From: Pseudomonas iridis
Lineage (GTDB): Bacteria > Pseudomonadota > Gammaproteobacteria > Pseudomonadales > Pseudomonadaceae
Reading direction: 5' to 3'
Assembly: GCF_017980685.1 (NCBI RefSeq)
Contig: NZ_JACXXO010000018.1
Location: 1 to 64,000 of the forward strand
Length of the DNA stretch: 64,000 nucleotides
Made by a program: the position numbers and the translations under genes. Positions 15,360 through 23,431 of the stretch are shown one piece after another. The notes beneath the pieces were generated by a model. It worked only from the letters and a program-made list of their open reading frames with translations. It was not told where the DNA came from and made no database searches. How positions within the stretch are numbered: the stretch's first letter is position 1; every line of letters starts with the position of its first letter.

Positions 15360-16121
15360 ATGCACGCAGAACATCAAGACATCGGCGTCTCGCAGGTGGC
15401 CGCTGCCATCGCCGAGCCGGCGCGGACGAAAATCCTCTGCTCGCTGATGGACGGCCACGCTCGCACCAGCACCGAGCTGGCAGCCGTTGCTGAAGTCAGC
15501 GCCTCCACCGCCAGTGCGCACCTGGCCAAACTCAAGGATCTGGCGCTGGTGCGTCTGCATGTTCAAGGTCGCCATCGGTATTACAGCCTCGCCGACAAAC
15601 GCGTCGCACAGGCGCTGGAAGCGTTGATGGTGATCAGCCAGAACGCCGCGCCAACCTTCAGGCCACACACACCGGATCGCCTGCAATTCGCCCGCACGTG
15701 CTACGACCATATGGCCGGGACACTGGCGGTGATGCTGCACGACCGCTTGCTCGAAGCGGGGTGGTTGGTGGCAACCGACGAGCAGGCGTATTGCTTGAGC
15801 GACAACGGTGAGGCGCTGTTTTCGGGCTTGGGCATTGAGGTCGAGGACTTGAATGCACTGCGGCGCAAATTTGCCTGCCCGTGCCTGGACTGGAGCATGC
15901 GCCGGCCACATCTTGACGGGTCACTGGGAGCGGCGTTGCTGCAAGCAGCGCTCAAGCGCAAGTGGGTGACGCAGGATCTGGACAGTCGGGCGTTGGCGTT
16001 GACGGCGGTGGGGCGCAAGGAAATTCGTGCGAAGTTTGGTATCGCGTTGACGATTGAGAACAGTCAGATCAACAGATTGCAGCCTTCGGCAGCTCCTACA
16101 GGGAGCGGTGATCACGTGTAG
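15360..16121 (+). CDS. ArsR-family transcriptional regulator with a REP-encoded tail
   Basis: A 253-residue regulator: N-terminal winged helix (residues about 8-85; ELAAVAEVSASTASAHLAKLKDLALV is the recognition region) and a long C-terminal domain with a possible ligand site around KFACPCLDWSMRRPHLDG, typical of the two-domain ArsR group. GGGGAG precedes the ATG. The last 15 or so codons (NRLQPSAAPTG...) are a degenerate REP sequence read in frame, so the natural stop has been lost or replaced. It probably controls the divergent P450. Confidence 0.87.
   Translation: MHAEHQDIGVSQVAAAIAEPARTKILCSLMDGHARTSTELAAVAEVSASTASAHLAKLKDLALVRLHVQGRHRYYSLADKRVAQALEALMVISQNAAPTFRPHTPDRLQFARTCYDHMAGTLAVMLHDRLLEAGWLVATDEQAYCLSDNGEALFSGLGIEVEDLNALRRKFACPCLDWSMRRPHLDGSLGAALLQAALKRKWVTQDLDSRALALTAVGRKEIRAKFGIALTIENSQINRLQPSAAPTGSGDHV
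16064..16100. repeat. Half REP inside the 3' end of the ArsR gene
   Basis: CAGATCAACAGATTGCAGCC followed by TTCGGCAGCTCCTACAG, one arm of the GTAGGAGCTGCCG family, lies within the coding frame and supplies the C-terminus of the protein. Confidence 0.8.
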
Positions 16122-16184
16122 TGCGATGTTTTGATCTACCGACGAAGGGCACTTTTTCACCTTGAACCTGACAGGTCGACCCTA

Positions 16185-16204
16185 TACTGTATATGCAACC
16201 AGTA
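16185..16204 (+). promoter_or_regulatory. LexA (SOS) box
   Basis: TACTGTATATGCAACCAGTA has the CTG-N10-CAG core of the gamma-proteobacterial LexA site with matching TA flanks. It begins 33 bp before the radical-SAM gene and overlaps the probable -10 region (TATACT from 16183; TTGAAC at 16162 as -35), a position where bound LexA would block RNA polymerase. Confidence 0.88.
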
Positions 16205-16217
16205 AAGGGCCCGTGCC

Positions 16218-17438
16218 ATGCAAATTATCGACAAGCTCAGCATTCTCGCCGACGCCGCCAAGTACGACGCCTCCTGCGCCAGCAGCGGCGCGCCCAAGCG
16301 CAGTTCCGAGGGCAAGAGTGGTCTGGGCTCGACCAATGGCATGGGCATTTGCCACAGCTACACGCCGGACGGGCGCTGCGTCTCGCTGCTGAAAATCCTG
16401 CTGACCAATTTCTGCCTCTACGATTGCCAATACTGCGTCAACCGCCGTTCCAGTGATGTGCCTCGCGCGCGTTTCACGCCCGAGGAAGTCGTGGCGCTGA
16501 CCATGGACTTCTACCGCCGTAACTGCGTCAGCGGGCTGTTTCTCAGCTCGGGGATTATCCGCTCGGCGGACTACACCATGGAGCAGCTGGTTCGAGTGGC
16601 CAAATTGCTCCGCGAAGAGCACGAGTTTCGCGGCTACATCCACCTCAAGACCATTCCCGAAGCCGACCCTGCATTGATCGCGGAGGCCGGGCGCTACGCT
16701 GATCGCCTGAGCGTCAACATCGAGCTGCCGACCGATGCCAGCCTGCAGATCCTCGCGCCGGAGAAACACATCGGTTCGATCAAGCAAGCGATGCAGACCA
16801 TCTACACCGGCGAGCAGACCGTACTCAACGAGCCTCGTGCGCCAAAGTTCGCACCGGCTGGACAAAGCACGCAGATGATTGTCGGCGCCGATGACACCGA
16901 CGACAGCACCATCCTCCATGGCGCCCAGGCCTTGTACGGTAACTTCCGGCTGCGCCGGGTCTACTACTCGGCGTTCAGTCCGATCCCCGACAGCCCGAAA
17001 AGCGTGCCACTGGCTGCACCGCCGCTGATGCGCGAGCACCGCTTGTATCAGGCTGATTTTCTGTTGCGCAGCTACGGCTACAGCGCCGGCGAGTTGCTCA
17101 AGGGGCCGGGAAACCTGGCGTTGGACATCGACCCGAAACTGGCGTGGGCGCTGCAGAATCGCGAGGTATTCCCGCTGGATCTGAACAGCGCCGAACCCTC
17201 GTTGATCGCGCGCATTCCCGGGATTGGCCTGCGCACCACGGAACGTCTGGTGGAGCTGCGCCGGCAGCGGCGCATCCGTTACGAAGATGTGGCGCGCATG
17301 CGCTGTGTGCTGGCCAAGGCCAAGCCGTTCATCATCACCAGCGATTACCACCCGCAGCAGGCCGAGGTCACCAGTCAATTGCTCTATCAGCAATTGCGCG
17401 ACCGGCCGATGCCGCAGCAGATGGGGTTGTGGGGATGA
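16218..17438 (+). CDS. Putative DNA modification/repair radical SAM protein
   Basis: A 406-residue radical SAM protein of the family linked to a DUF4130/UDG partner (SplB-related). The 4Fe-4S motif is C66-x3-C70-x2-C73 in FCLYDCQYC; the C-terminal part has a helix-hairpin-helix (LIARIPGIGLRTTERLVELRR, around residue 340), a DNA-binding element. The reaction is not established, but the fold and partner point to DNA lesion repair. The gene is first in a two-gene operon with ATGA overlap and lies behind a LexA box, so it should be induced by DNA damage. Confidence 0.88.
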   Translation: MQIIDKLSILADAAKYDASCASSGAPKRSSEGKSGLGSTNGMGICHSYTPDGRCVSLLKILLTNFCLYDCQYCVNRRSSDVPRARFTPEEVVALTMDFYRRNCVSGLFLSSGIIRSADYTMEQLVRVAKLLREEHEFRGYIHLKTIPEADPALIAEAGRYADRLSVNIELPTDASLQILAPEKHIGSIKQAMQTIYTGEQTVLNEPRAPKFAPAGQSTQMIVGADDTDDSTILHGAQALYGNFRLRRVYYSAFSPIPDSPKSVPLAAPPLMREHRLYQADFLLRSYGYSAGELLKGPGNLALDIDPKLAWALQNREVFPLDLNSAEPSLIARIPGIGLRTTERLVELRRQRRIRYEDVARMRCVLAKAKPFIITSDYHPQQAEVTSQLLYQQLRDRPMPQQMGLWG

Positions 17439-18256
17439 TCAATCTCGATTGCGACGACCTGTTCGATACCTGGCGCCAGCAGGCACGCTGGCTGCTTAGC
17501 CATGAAGTCGACCCGAGCGTGGTGAGCTGGGCCAGCGAGGGCGTCAGTGATCTGTTCGCCAGTGATCATCAGGTACCCGAAGGGCAGGGGCCGTTTCAGG
17601 CGCGAATTCCGCGTGCATTGCTCGATACGCTTGGGCAAGCCGCACAATATCGTGGCGACCAGCGCTGGAGCCTCTTGTACGAAGTGTTGTGGCGGGTCAG
17701 CCACGGCGATCGCACGGCGATGATGGCTGGGGACAAGCTGGGCAGCGAGTTACAGCGGCGGATCAAGCAAGTACGCCGCGAATCCCACCACCTGCATGCT
17801 TTCGTGCGCTTCATCGAGCGGCCGACGGATTTGCCCGGCCCGCAATATGTGGCGTGGCACGAACCGGCGCACGACATCCTGCACAGCGCCAGCGAGCATT
17901 TCGTCGCGCGCATGGGCCGGCACCGTTGGCTGATCGCGACCCCGCGTGATGGCGTTTATTTCGATGGCGAACAACTGATCCATGAGCGCCAATGCCCGGT
18001 GGAGTGGCAGCAAATGGCGCAGAACGTCGACGATCCGCATGGCGATCTCTGGTTGACCTATTACAGCCACATCTTCAACCCGGCGCGGCTGAACCCGAAA
18101 GTGATGCAGGGCCATTTGCCGGTGCGGTTCTGGAAAAATCTGCCGGAGGGGGAATTGATTCCCAGGCTGATCACTCAGGCGCGGATGGGCAAGCAGCAGA
18201 ATGGGCAGGCGAGCGGGATTGCCGGGCGTTCCGGGAAACGGATTGCGCTTAAGTAA
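17435..18256 (+). CDS. TIGR03915/DUF4130 family DNA metabolism protein
   Basis: A 273-residue partner of the preceding radical SAM protein, starting inside its stop codon (ATGA at 17435-17438). Recognisable are the central YEVLWRVSHGDRTAMM region and the DUF4130 part with HAFVRFIERP, WHEPAHDILHSASEHFVARMG and the C-terminal FNPARLNPKVMQGHLPVRFWKNLPEG. In many bacteria this domain is fused to a UdgX-like uracil-DNA glycosylase; here that domain is absent. Function is inferred as DNA damage processing. Confidence 0.85.
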   Translation: MINLDCDDLFDTWRQQARWLLSHEVDPSVVSWASEGVSDLFASDHQVPEGQGPFQARIPRALLDTLGQAAQYRGDQRWSLLYEVLWRVSHGDRTAMMAGDKLGSELQRRIKQVRRESHHLHAFVRFIERPTDLPGPQYVAWHEPAHDILHSASEHFVARMGRHRWLIATPRDGVYFDGEQLIHERQCPVEWQQMAQNVDDPHGDLWLTYYSHIFNPARLNPKVMQGHLPVRFWKNLPEGELIPRLITQARMGKQQNGQASGIAGRSGKRIALK

Positions 18257-18258
18257 AA

Positions 18259-18292
18259 GATCAAAAGATCGCAGCCTTCGGCAGCTCCTACA
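18259..18292. repeat. REP arm after the DUF4130 gene
   Basis: AGATCAAAAGATCGCAGCC then TTCGGCAGCTCCTACA starts 2 bp after the stop codon; it pairs with the inverted copy at 18341-18390. Confidence 0.88.
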
Positions 18293-18340
18293 CGGAAGCG
18301 TGAACACCCGATACACAAATGTCCCAAGCATACTGAGTCA

Positions 18341-18390
18341 CTGTAGGAGCTGCCGAAGGCTCGGGCCGCGATCGGACGATCTTTTGATCT
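18341..18390. repeat. REP arm (GTAGGAGCTGCCG family), partner of 18259-18292
   Basis: CTGTAGGAGCTGCCGAAGGC followed by a GATC-rich tail, inverted relative to the preceding copy and about 50 bp from it. Confidence 0.85.
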
Positions 18391-18400
18391 CGCTTTAAAT

Positions 18401-18435
18401 AAAAAGCCCCCACCAGTTTCCCGGTGGGGGCTTTT
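18401..18435. terminator. Bidirectional rho-independent terminator
   Basis: AAAAAGCCCCCACC and GGTGGGGGCTTTT pair over 12-13 bp with a 7-8 base loop and T-runs on both strands. It serves ilvE (minus strand) and the DNA-repair operon (plus strand). Confidence 0.92.
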
Positions 18436-18455
18436 GAACATCAGCAACCGTCAGA

Positions 18456-19475
18456 TCAAACCTTGACGATCCAGCCCGCTGGCGCTTCGATGTCGCCGGT
18501 TTGCACGCCAGTCAGCTCTTTATAGAGCTTCTGGGTCACCGGGCCGACTTCGGTTTCGCTGTGGAACACATGCAGATGGTCGTTGTAGCTGATGCCGCCG
18601 ATCGGGGTGATCACCGCCGCAGTGCCGCAGGCGCCGGCTTCCTTGAAGTCCGCCAGTTTGTCGATCAGCACATCGCCTTCAACCACTTCCAGGCCCAGAC
18701 GCGTTTTCGCCAGCTCGATCAGCGACAGACGGGTGATGCCCGGCAGTACCGATGGTGAGCTCGGGGTCACGAACTTGTTGTCGTGGGTGATCCCGAAGAA
18801 GTTGGCCGAGCCGACTTCTTCGATTTTGGTGTGGGTCATCGGGTCCAGATAGATCGCGTCAGCGAAGTTGGCTTTCTTGGCTTTCGAGCCCGGCATCAGG
18901 CTGGCCGCGTAGTTGCCGCCGACCTTGGCTGCGCCGGTGCCTTGTGGGGCGGCGCGGTCGTAGCTGGAAATCTGGAAGTTGTGCGGGGTCAGGCCGCCCT
19001 TGAAGTAGGCGCCGACCGGGATGCAGAAGATCGAGAAGATGAACTCGGGCGCGGTGCGCACGCCGATGTTGTCACCCACGCCGATCACGAACGGACGCAG
19101 GTACAGCGCGCCGCCGGTGCCGTATGGCGGAATGAAACGCTCGTTGGCACGAACCACTTCTTTGCAGGCTTCGATGAACTGCTCGGTTTCGACCATCGGC
19201 ATCAGCAGACGCGCGCAGCTGCGTTGCATGCGCAGGGCGTTCTGGTCCGGGCGGAACAGGTTGATCGAACCGTCCTTGCAACGATAGGCCTTCATGCCTT
19301 CGAAGCACTGCTGACCATAGTGAAGGGCAGTCGAGCCTTCGCTGATGTGCAGCACGTTGTCTTCGGTCAGGGTGCCTTTGTCCCACTCGCCATCGCGAAA
19401 GTACGACAGATAGCGCTTGTCGGTCTTGATGTAGTCAAAACCCAGCTTGTCCCAATTGATGCTTTCGTTACCCAT
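18456..19475 (-). CDS. ilvE: Branched-chain amino acid aminotransferase
   Basis: A 339-residue class IV PLP aminotransferase of the larger, BCAT2-like type. Typical stretches: FEGMKAYRCKDGSINLFRP, RPFVIGVGDNIGV, the lysine region GAAKVGGNYAASL and EVGSANFF. It reversibly transaminates leucine, isoleucine and valine, producing the keto acids used by the bkd complex encoded next to it. The start at 19475 gives the family N-terminus; an in-frame ATG upstream (19541) is not needed. Confidence 0.95.
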   Translation of the reverse strand: MGNESINWDKLGFDYIKTDKRYLSYFRDGEWDKGTLTEDNVLHISEGSTALHYGQQCFEGMKAYRCKDGSINLFRPDQNALRMQRSCARLLMPMVETEQFIEACKEVVRANERFIPPYGTGGALYLRPFVIGVGDNIGVRTAPEFIFSIFCIPVGAYFKGGLTPHNFQISSYDRAAPQGTGAAKVGGNYAASLMPGSKAKKANFADAIYLDPMTHTKIEEVGSANFFGITHDNKFVTPSSPSVLPGITRLSLIELAKTRLGLEVVEGDVLIDKLADFKEAGACGTAAVITPIGGISYNDHLHVFHSETEVGPVTQKLYKELTGVQTGDIEAPAGWIVKV

Positions 19476-19620
19476 GACACCCTCTATCACTGAACAACCG
19501 TCGAAACGGTTCAAGGCTTCTGACGTTTTTTGGATGGGCACAACAATACTTCATTCTTGAGCGGTTTCGCAGCCCGGACTATCGGATGACAGACAGATAA
19601 TTCGTGTTGCCCTCAGGAAT

Positions 19621-19685
19621 TCGCGAGCAGGCTCGCTCCCACAGGTGGAACCCATTTCAAATGTGGGAGCGAGCCTGCTCGCGAA
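19621..19685. repeat. REP pair (GCGAGCAGGCTC family)
   Basis: TCGCGAGCAGGCTCGCTCCC and TGGGAGCGAGCCTGCTCGCGA in inverted orientation between lpdV and ilvE, where it may limit read-through from the bkd operon. Confidence 0.93.
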
Positions 19686-19718
19686 GGGGCCTTCATGGCC
19701 ATCCGCAAAAGTCCTGAA

Positions 19719-21092
19719 TTACAGATGCAACGCATGCCCCAAAGCACGCAATGCCGCTTCCTGCACCGCTTCACCCAAGGTCGGATGCGCATGAATGGTG
19801 CCGCCGATGTCTTCCAGCCGCGCGCCCATTTCCAGGCTCTGCGCGAACGCCGTGGACAACTCCGAAACCCCGACACCCACCGCCTGCCAACCGACAATCA
19901 GATGATTGTCGCGACGCGCAACCACCCGCACGAAGCCGGTTTTCGACTCCAGGGTCATTGCGCGGCCATTGGCGGCGAACGGGAAGCTGGAAACGATGCA
20001 GTCGAGCCCGGCAGTTTTGGCCTCGTCCGGCGTCTTGCCGACCACCACCAGTTCCGGGTCGGTAAAGCACACGGCAGCGATGGCGGTCGGGTTGAATTCG
20101 CGGTTTTTGCCGCTGATCAGCTCGGCAACCATCTCGCCTTGCGCCATGGCGCGGTGGGCCAGCATCGGCTCTCCGCTGAGGTCGCCGATAGCGTAGACAT
20201 TGCGCATGCTGGTCTGGCAGCGGCTGTCGATCTTGATCGCCGAGCCGTTCATGTCCAGATTCAGTGCTTCGAGGTTCCAGCCTTGCGTATTCGGTTTGCG
20301 ACCGACGGCCACCAGCACCTGATCCGTTTCCAGATTCAGGGTGTCGCCGTTTGGATCGCGCACCTGCAAGGTACCGTCGAAACCCAGCACGCTGTGGTTC
20401 AGATACAGTTTCACGCCCAGTTGCTTCAGCGCTTCATGCACCGGTTGCGTCAGCTCAGCGTCATAGGCCGGCAGAATGCGCTCCTGCGCCTCGACCACGC
20501 TGACTTCAGCGCCAAGCTTGCGATAGGCAATGCCCAGCTCCAGACCGATATAACCACCGCCGACCACGACGAGACGTTTCGGTACGCTTTTCGGCGCCAG
20601 CGCTTCGGTGGAGGAGATGATCGGTCCGCCAATCGGCAGGATCGGCAGGTTGACACTGGTCGAACCGGTGGCCAGCACCAGATGCTCGCACTGAATGCGC
20701 GTGTCGCCGACTTCAACGGTTTTGCCGTCGATGACTTTGGCCCAGCCGTTGATGACTTGAATCTTGTTCTTCTTCAGCAATGCGGCGACGCCGGTGGTCA
20801 GGCGATCAACAATGCCGTCCTTCCACTCGACGCTTTTGCTGATATCGAGGGTCGGCGCCGCAACGCTGATACCCAGTGCCGAATGCTGGTTGTGCTGCTG
20901 GGTCTGATGAAACTGCTCAGCCACGTGGATAAGCGCTTTCGACGGGATGCAGCCGATGTTCAAGCAAGTGCCGCCCAGCGATTGGCCTTCGACCAGAATG
21001 GTCTGAATGCCCAGTTGCCCGGCGCGAATCGCCGTGATGTAGCCGCCGGGGCCGCCGCCAATGATCAGCAGCGTGGTGTTCAAGGTTTGCAT
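19719..21092 (-). CDS. lpdV: Dihydrolipoyl dehydrogenase of the branched-chain keto-acid complex (E3)
   Basis: A 457-residue flavoprotein disulfide reductase: FAD motif LLIIGGGPGGYITAIRAGQLG, redox-active cysteines in GGTCLNIGCIPSKAL, NAD motif VVVGGGYIGLELG and the C-terminal AHPTLGEAVQEAAL (His-Glu pair). It reoxidises the lipoyl groups of bkdB. It is the last gene of the bkd operon, 4 bp after bkdB; the ATG at 21092 was chosen over one 15 codons upstream that would overlap bkdB. Confidence 0.95.
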   Translation of the reverse strand: MQTLNTTLLIIGGGPGGYITAIRAGQLGIQTILVEGQSLGGTCLNIGCIPSKALIHVAEQFHQTQQHNQHSALGISVAAPTLDISKSVEWKDGIVDRLTTGVAALLKKNKIQVINGWAKVIDGKTVEVGDTRIQCEHLVLATGSTSVNLPILPIGGPIISSTEALAPKSVPKRLVVVGGGYIGLELGIAYRKLGAEVSVVEAQERILPAYDAELTQPVHEALKQLGVKLYLNHSVLGFDGTLQVRDPNGDTLNLETDQVLVAVGRKPNTQGWNLEALNLDMNGSAIKIDSRCQTSMRNVYAIGDLSGEPMLAHRAMAQGEMVAELISGKNREFNPTAIAAVCFTDPELVVVGKTPDEAKTAGLDCIVSSFPFAANGRAMTLESKTGFVRVVARRDNHLIVGWQAVGVGVSELSTAFAQSLEMGARLEDIGGTIHAHPTLGEAVQEAALRALGHALHL

Positions 21093-21096
21093 TGCA

Positions 21097-22371
21097 TCAC
21101 TCCACAAACAGCGTTGCGGGTTGTTCGAGCAGGCCACGAATGGCCTGGATGAAGAGCGCCGCGTCCATGCCGTCGACCACGCGGTGATCGAAGGAGCTGG
21201 AGAGGTTCATCATCTTGCGGATCACTACCTGGCCTTTGACGACCATCGGACGTTCGACGATTTTGTTGACGCCGACGATCGCCACTTCCGGCAGATTCAG
21301 CACCGGCGTGCTGACGATGCCGCCCAACGCACCGAGGCTGGTCAGGGTGATGCTCGAGCCGGACAGTTCATCGCGGCTGGCCTTGCCGTTGCGGGCGGCG
21401 TTGGCCAGGCGCGAAATTTCTGCAGCGCTGTCCCACAGGCTGCGCGCTTCGGCGTGACGCACCACCGGCACCATCAGGCCGACATCGCTTTGCGTGGCGA
21501 CCCCGACATGCACGGCGCCGAGGCGAGTGATGACCTGGGCTTCGTCGTCGTAACGGGCGTTCATCTGCGGGAAGTCGCGCAGGGCCACCACCAGTGCGCG
21601 GACGAGGAACGGCAGCAAGGTCAACTTGCCACGGCTGGCGCCGTGTTTTTCGTTCAAATGCGCGCGCAGTTCTTCAATCGCGGTGACGTCGATTTCTTCC
21701 ACGTAGCTGAAGTGAGCGGCACGTTGAGTGGCGTCTTGCATGCGCTGGGCAATCTTGCGGCGCATGCCGATCACTTGAATCTGTTCTTCGTCGTTGCGCT
21801 GGGCGTAAGCGGCGGCGACTGGCGCTTGAGCGTTGGACTGACCTTGCGCCAGATAGGCATCGAGGTCTTCGTGCAATACGCGACCGGCCGGGCCACTGCC
21901 ACGCACCAGACGCAATTGAATGCCCAGATCCAGCGCGTGTTTGCGCACGGCCGGGGAGGCCAGCGGACGCTCATTCGCCTCACGGGCAACCATCGGGCCC
22001 TGACAAACGGCAGCCGAGCGCGGTGCAGCGGCGGCGGATTTGGTCTCTACGACAGCTTCGACTTTCGGTGCAGCAGGTTCCTTGACAGCAACCGGAGCCG
22101 GCGCCGCCGATTCTTTCAGATTGCCCGCGCCTTCCACTTCAATGCTGATCAGCACGCTGCCGACCGCCATCACTTCACCCGGCTGACCACCGAGCGCAAT
22201 CACCTTGCCGTGCACCGGCGAAGGAATATCGACCATCGCCTTGTCGGTCATGACATCGGCCAGCACCTGATCTTCAACCACCAGATCGCCAACCTTGACG
22301 TGCCATTGCGACAGTTCTACTTCTGCGATGCCTTCGCCAATGTCCGGCATCTTGATAACGTGCGTGCCCAT
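21097..22371 (-). CDS. bkdB: Lipoamide acyltransferase E2 of the branched-chain keto-acid dehydrogenase
   Basis: A 424-residue E2 core: N-terminal lipoyl domain (lipoylated Lys in VMTDKAMVDIPSP, about residue 44), a proline/alanine-rich linker, a peripheral-subunit-binding domain (SPAVRKHALDLGIQLRLVRGSGPAGRVLHEDL) and the C-terminal acyltransferase domain ending with the catalytic FDHRVVDGMDAALF. It transfers branched acyl groups to CoA. It directly abuts bkdA2. Confidence 0.96.
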   Translation of the reverse strand: MGTHVIKMPDIGEGIAEVELSQWHVKVGDLVVEDQVLADVMTDKAMVDIPSPVHGKVIALGGQPGEVMAVGSVLISIEVEGAGNLKESAAPAPVAVKEPAAPKVEAVVETKSAAAAPRSAAVCQGPMVAREANERPLASPAVRKHALDLGIQLRLVRGSGPAGRVLHEDLDAYLAQGQSNAQAPVAAAYAQRNDEEQIQVIGMRRKIAQRMQDATQRAAHFSYVEEIDVTAIEELRAHLNEKHGASRGKLTLLPFLVRALVVALRDFPQMNARYDDEAQVITRLGAVHVGVATQSDVGLMVPVVRHAEARSLWDSAAEISRLANAARNGKASRDELSGSSITLTSLGALGGIVSTPVLNLPEVAIVGVNKIVERPMVVKGQVVIRKMMNLSSSFDHRVVDGMDAALFIQAIRGLLEQPATLFVE

Positions 22372-23430
22372 TCAGACCTCCATGACCCGTTTCAAAGCCG
22401 CGCCCACTCGGGACGGGCCAGGGAAATACGCCCACTCTTGCGCGTGCGGGTAGGGGGTGTCCCAACCGGTGACGCGTTCGATCGGCGCTTCCAGGTGATG
22501 GAAGCAGTGCTCTTGCACCAGCGACACCAACTCGGCGCCGAAACCGCAGGTGCGGGTGGCTTCGTGGACCACCACGCAGCGGCCGGTTTTCTTTACCGAT
22601 TTGACGATGGTTTCCAGGTCCAGCGGCCACAGGCTGCGCAGGTCGATGACTTCGGCATCGACGCCGCTTTCTTCAGCGGCCACTTGCGAGACATAAACGG
22701 TGGTGCCATAGGTCAGCACGGTCACGTCCTTGCCCGGACGGGTGATCGCGGCGACGTCCAGCGGCACGGTGTAGTAGCCGTCCGGAACCTGCGCGGCAGG
22801 ATGTTTCGACCACGGGGTTACCGGGCGGTCGTGGTGGCCGTCGAACGGGCCGTTGTACAGGCGTTTTGGTTCGAGGAAGATCACCGGGTCATCGTTTTCG
22901 ATGGAGGCGATCAGCAAACCTTTGGCGTCATACGGGTTGGACGGCATGACCGTGCGCAGGCCGCAGACCTGAGTGAACATCGCCTCGATGCTCTGGCTGT
23001 GGGTCTGGCCACCGTAGATGCCACCACCGCACGGCATGCGCAGGGTCATCGGTGCGGTGAACTCGCCAGCCGAGCGATAGCGCAGACGCGCCGCTTCGGA
23101 AATGATCTGGTCGGACGCCGGGTAGACGTAGTCGGCGAACTGGATCTCGGCCACCGGACGCAAACCGTAAGCGCCCATACCGACGGCAACGCCGACGATG
23201 CCGCTTTCGGAAATCGGTGCGTCGAACACCCGCGACGAGCCATATTTGGTCTGCAGGCCTTCGGTGCAACGGAACACGCCGCCGAAGTAACCGACGTCCT
23301 GACCGAATACCACCACGTTGTCGTCACGTTCAAGCATCACATCCATGGCCGAGCGCAGAGCCTGGATCATGGTCATGGTGGTCGTGGTCATGGCGGTTTC
23401 CAGCTGAATATTGTTGTTGTGATCGTTCAT
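22372..23430 (-). CDS. bkdA2: Branched-chain keto-acid dehydrogenase E1 beta subunit
   Basis: A 352-residue transketolase-like beta subunit: ALRSAMDVMLERDDNVVVFGQDVG, the PISESGIVGVAVGMG motif, a PYDAKGLL segment and the C-terminal transketolase domain (VLTYGTTVYVSQVAAEESGVDAEVIDLRSLWPLD). With bkdA1 it forms the ThDP-dependent heterotetramer that decarboxylates the keto acids of Val, Leu and Ile. It lies 1 bp after bkdA1. Confidence 0.96.
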   Translation of the reverse strand: MNDHNNNIQLETAMTTTTMTMIQALRSAMDVMLERDDNVVVFGQDVGYFGGVFRCTEGLQTKYGSSRVFDAPISESGIVGVAVGMGAYGLRPVAEIQFADYVYPASDQIISEAARLRYRSAGEFTAPMTLRMPCGGGIYGGQTHSQSIEAMFTQVCGLRTVMPSNPYDAKGLLIASIENDDPVIFLEPKRLYNGPFDGHHDRPVTPWSKHPAAQVPDGYYTVPLDVAAITRPGKDVTVLTYGTTVYVSQVAAEESGVDAEVIDLRSLWPLDLETIVKSVKKTGRCVVVHEATRTCGFGAELVSLVQEHCFHHLEAPIERVTGWDTPYPHAQEWAYFPGPSRVGAALKRVMEV

Positions 23431-23431
23431 C

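Noticed and set aside
16182..17393. A 403-codon minus-strand frame opposite the radical SAM gene
   Set aside because: Antisense shadow; the plus-strand protein has complete motifs and an SOS promoter.
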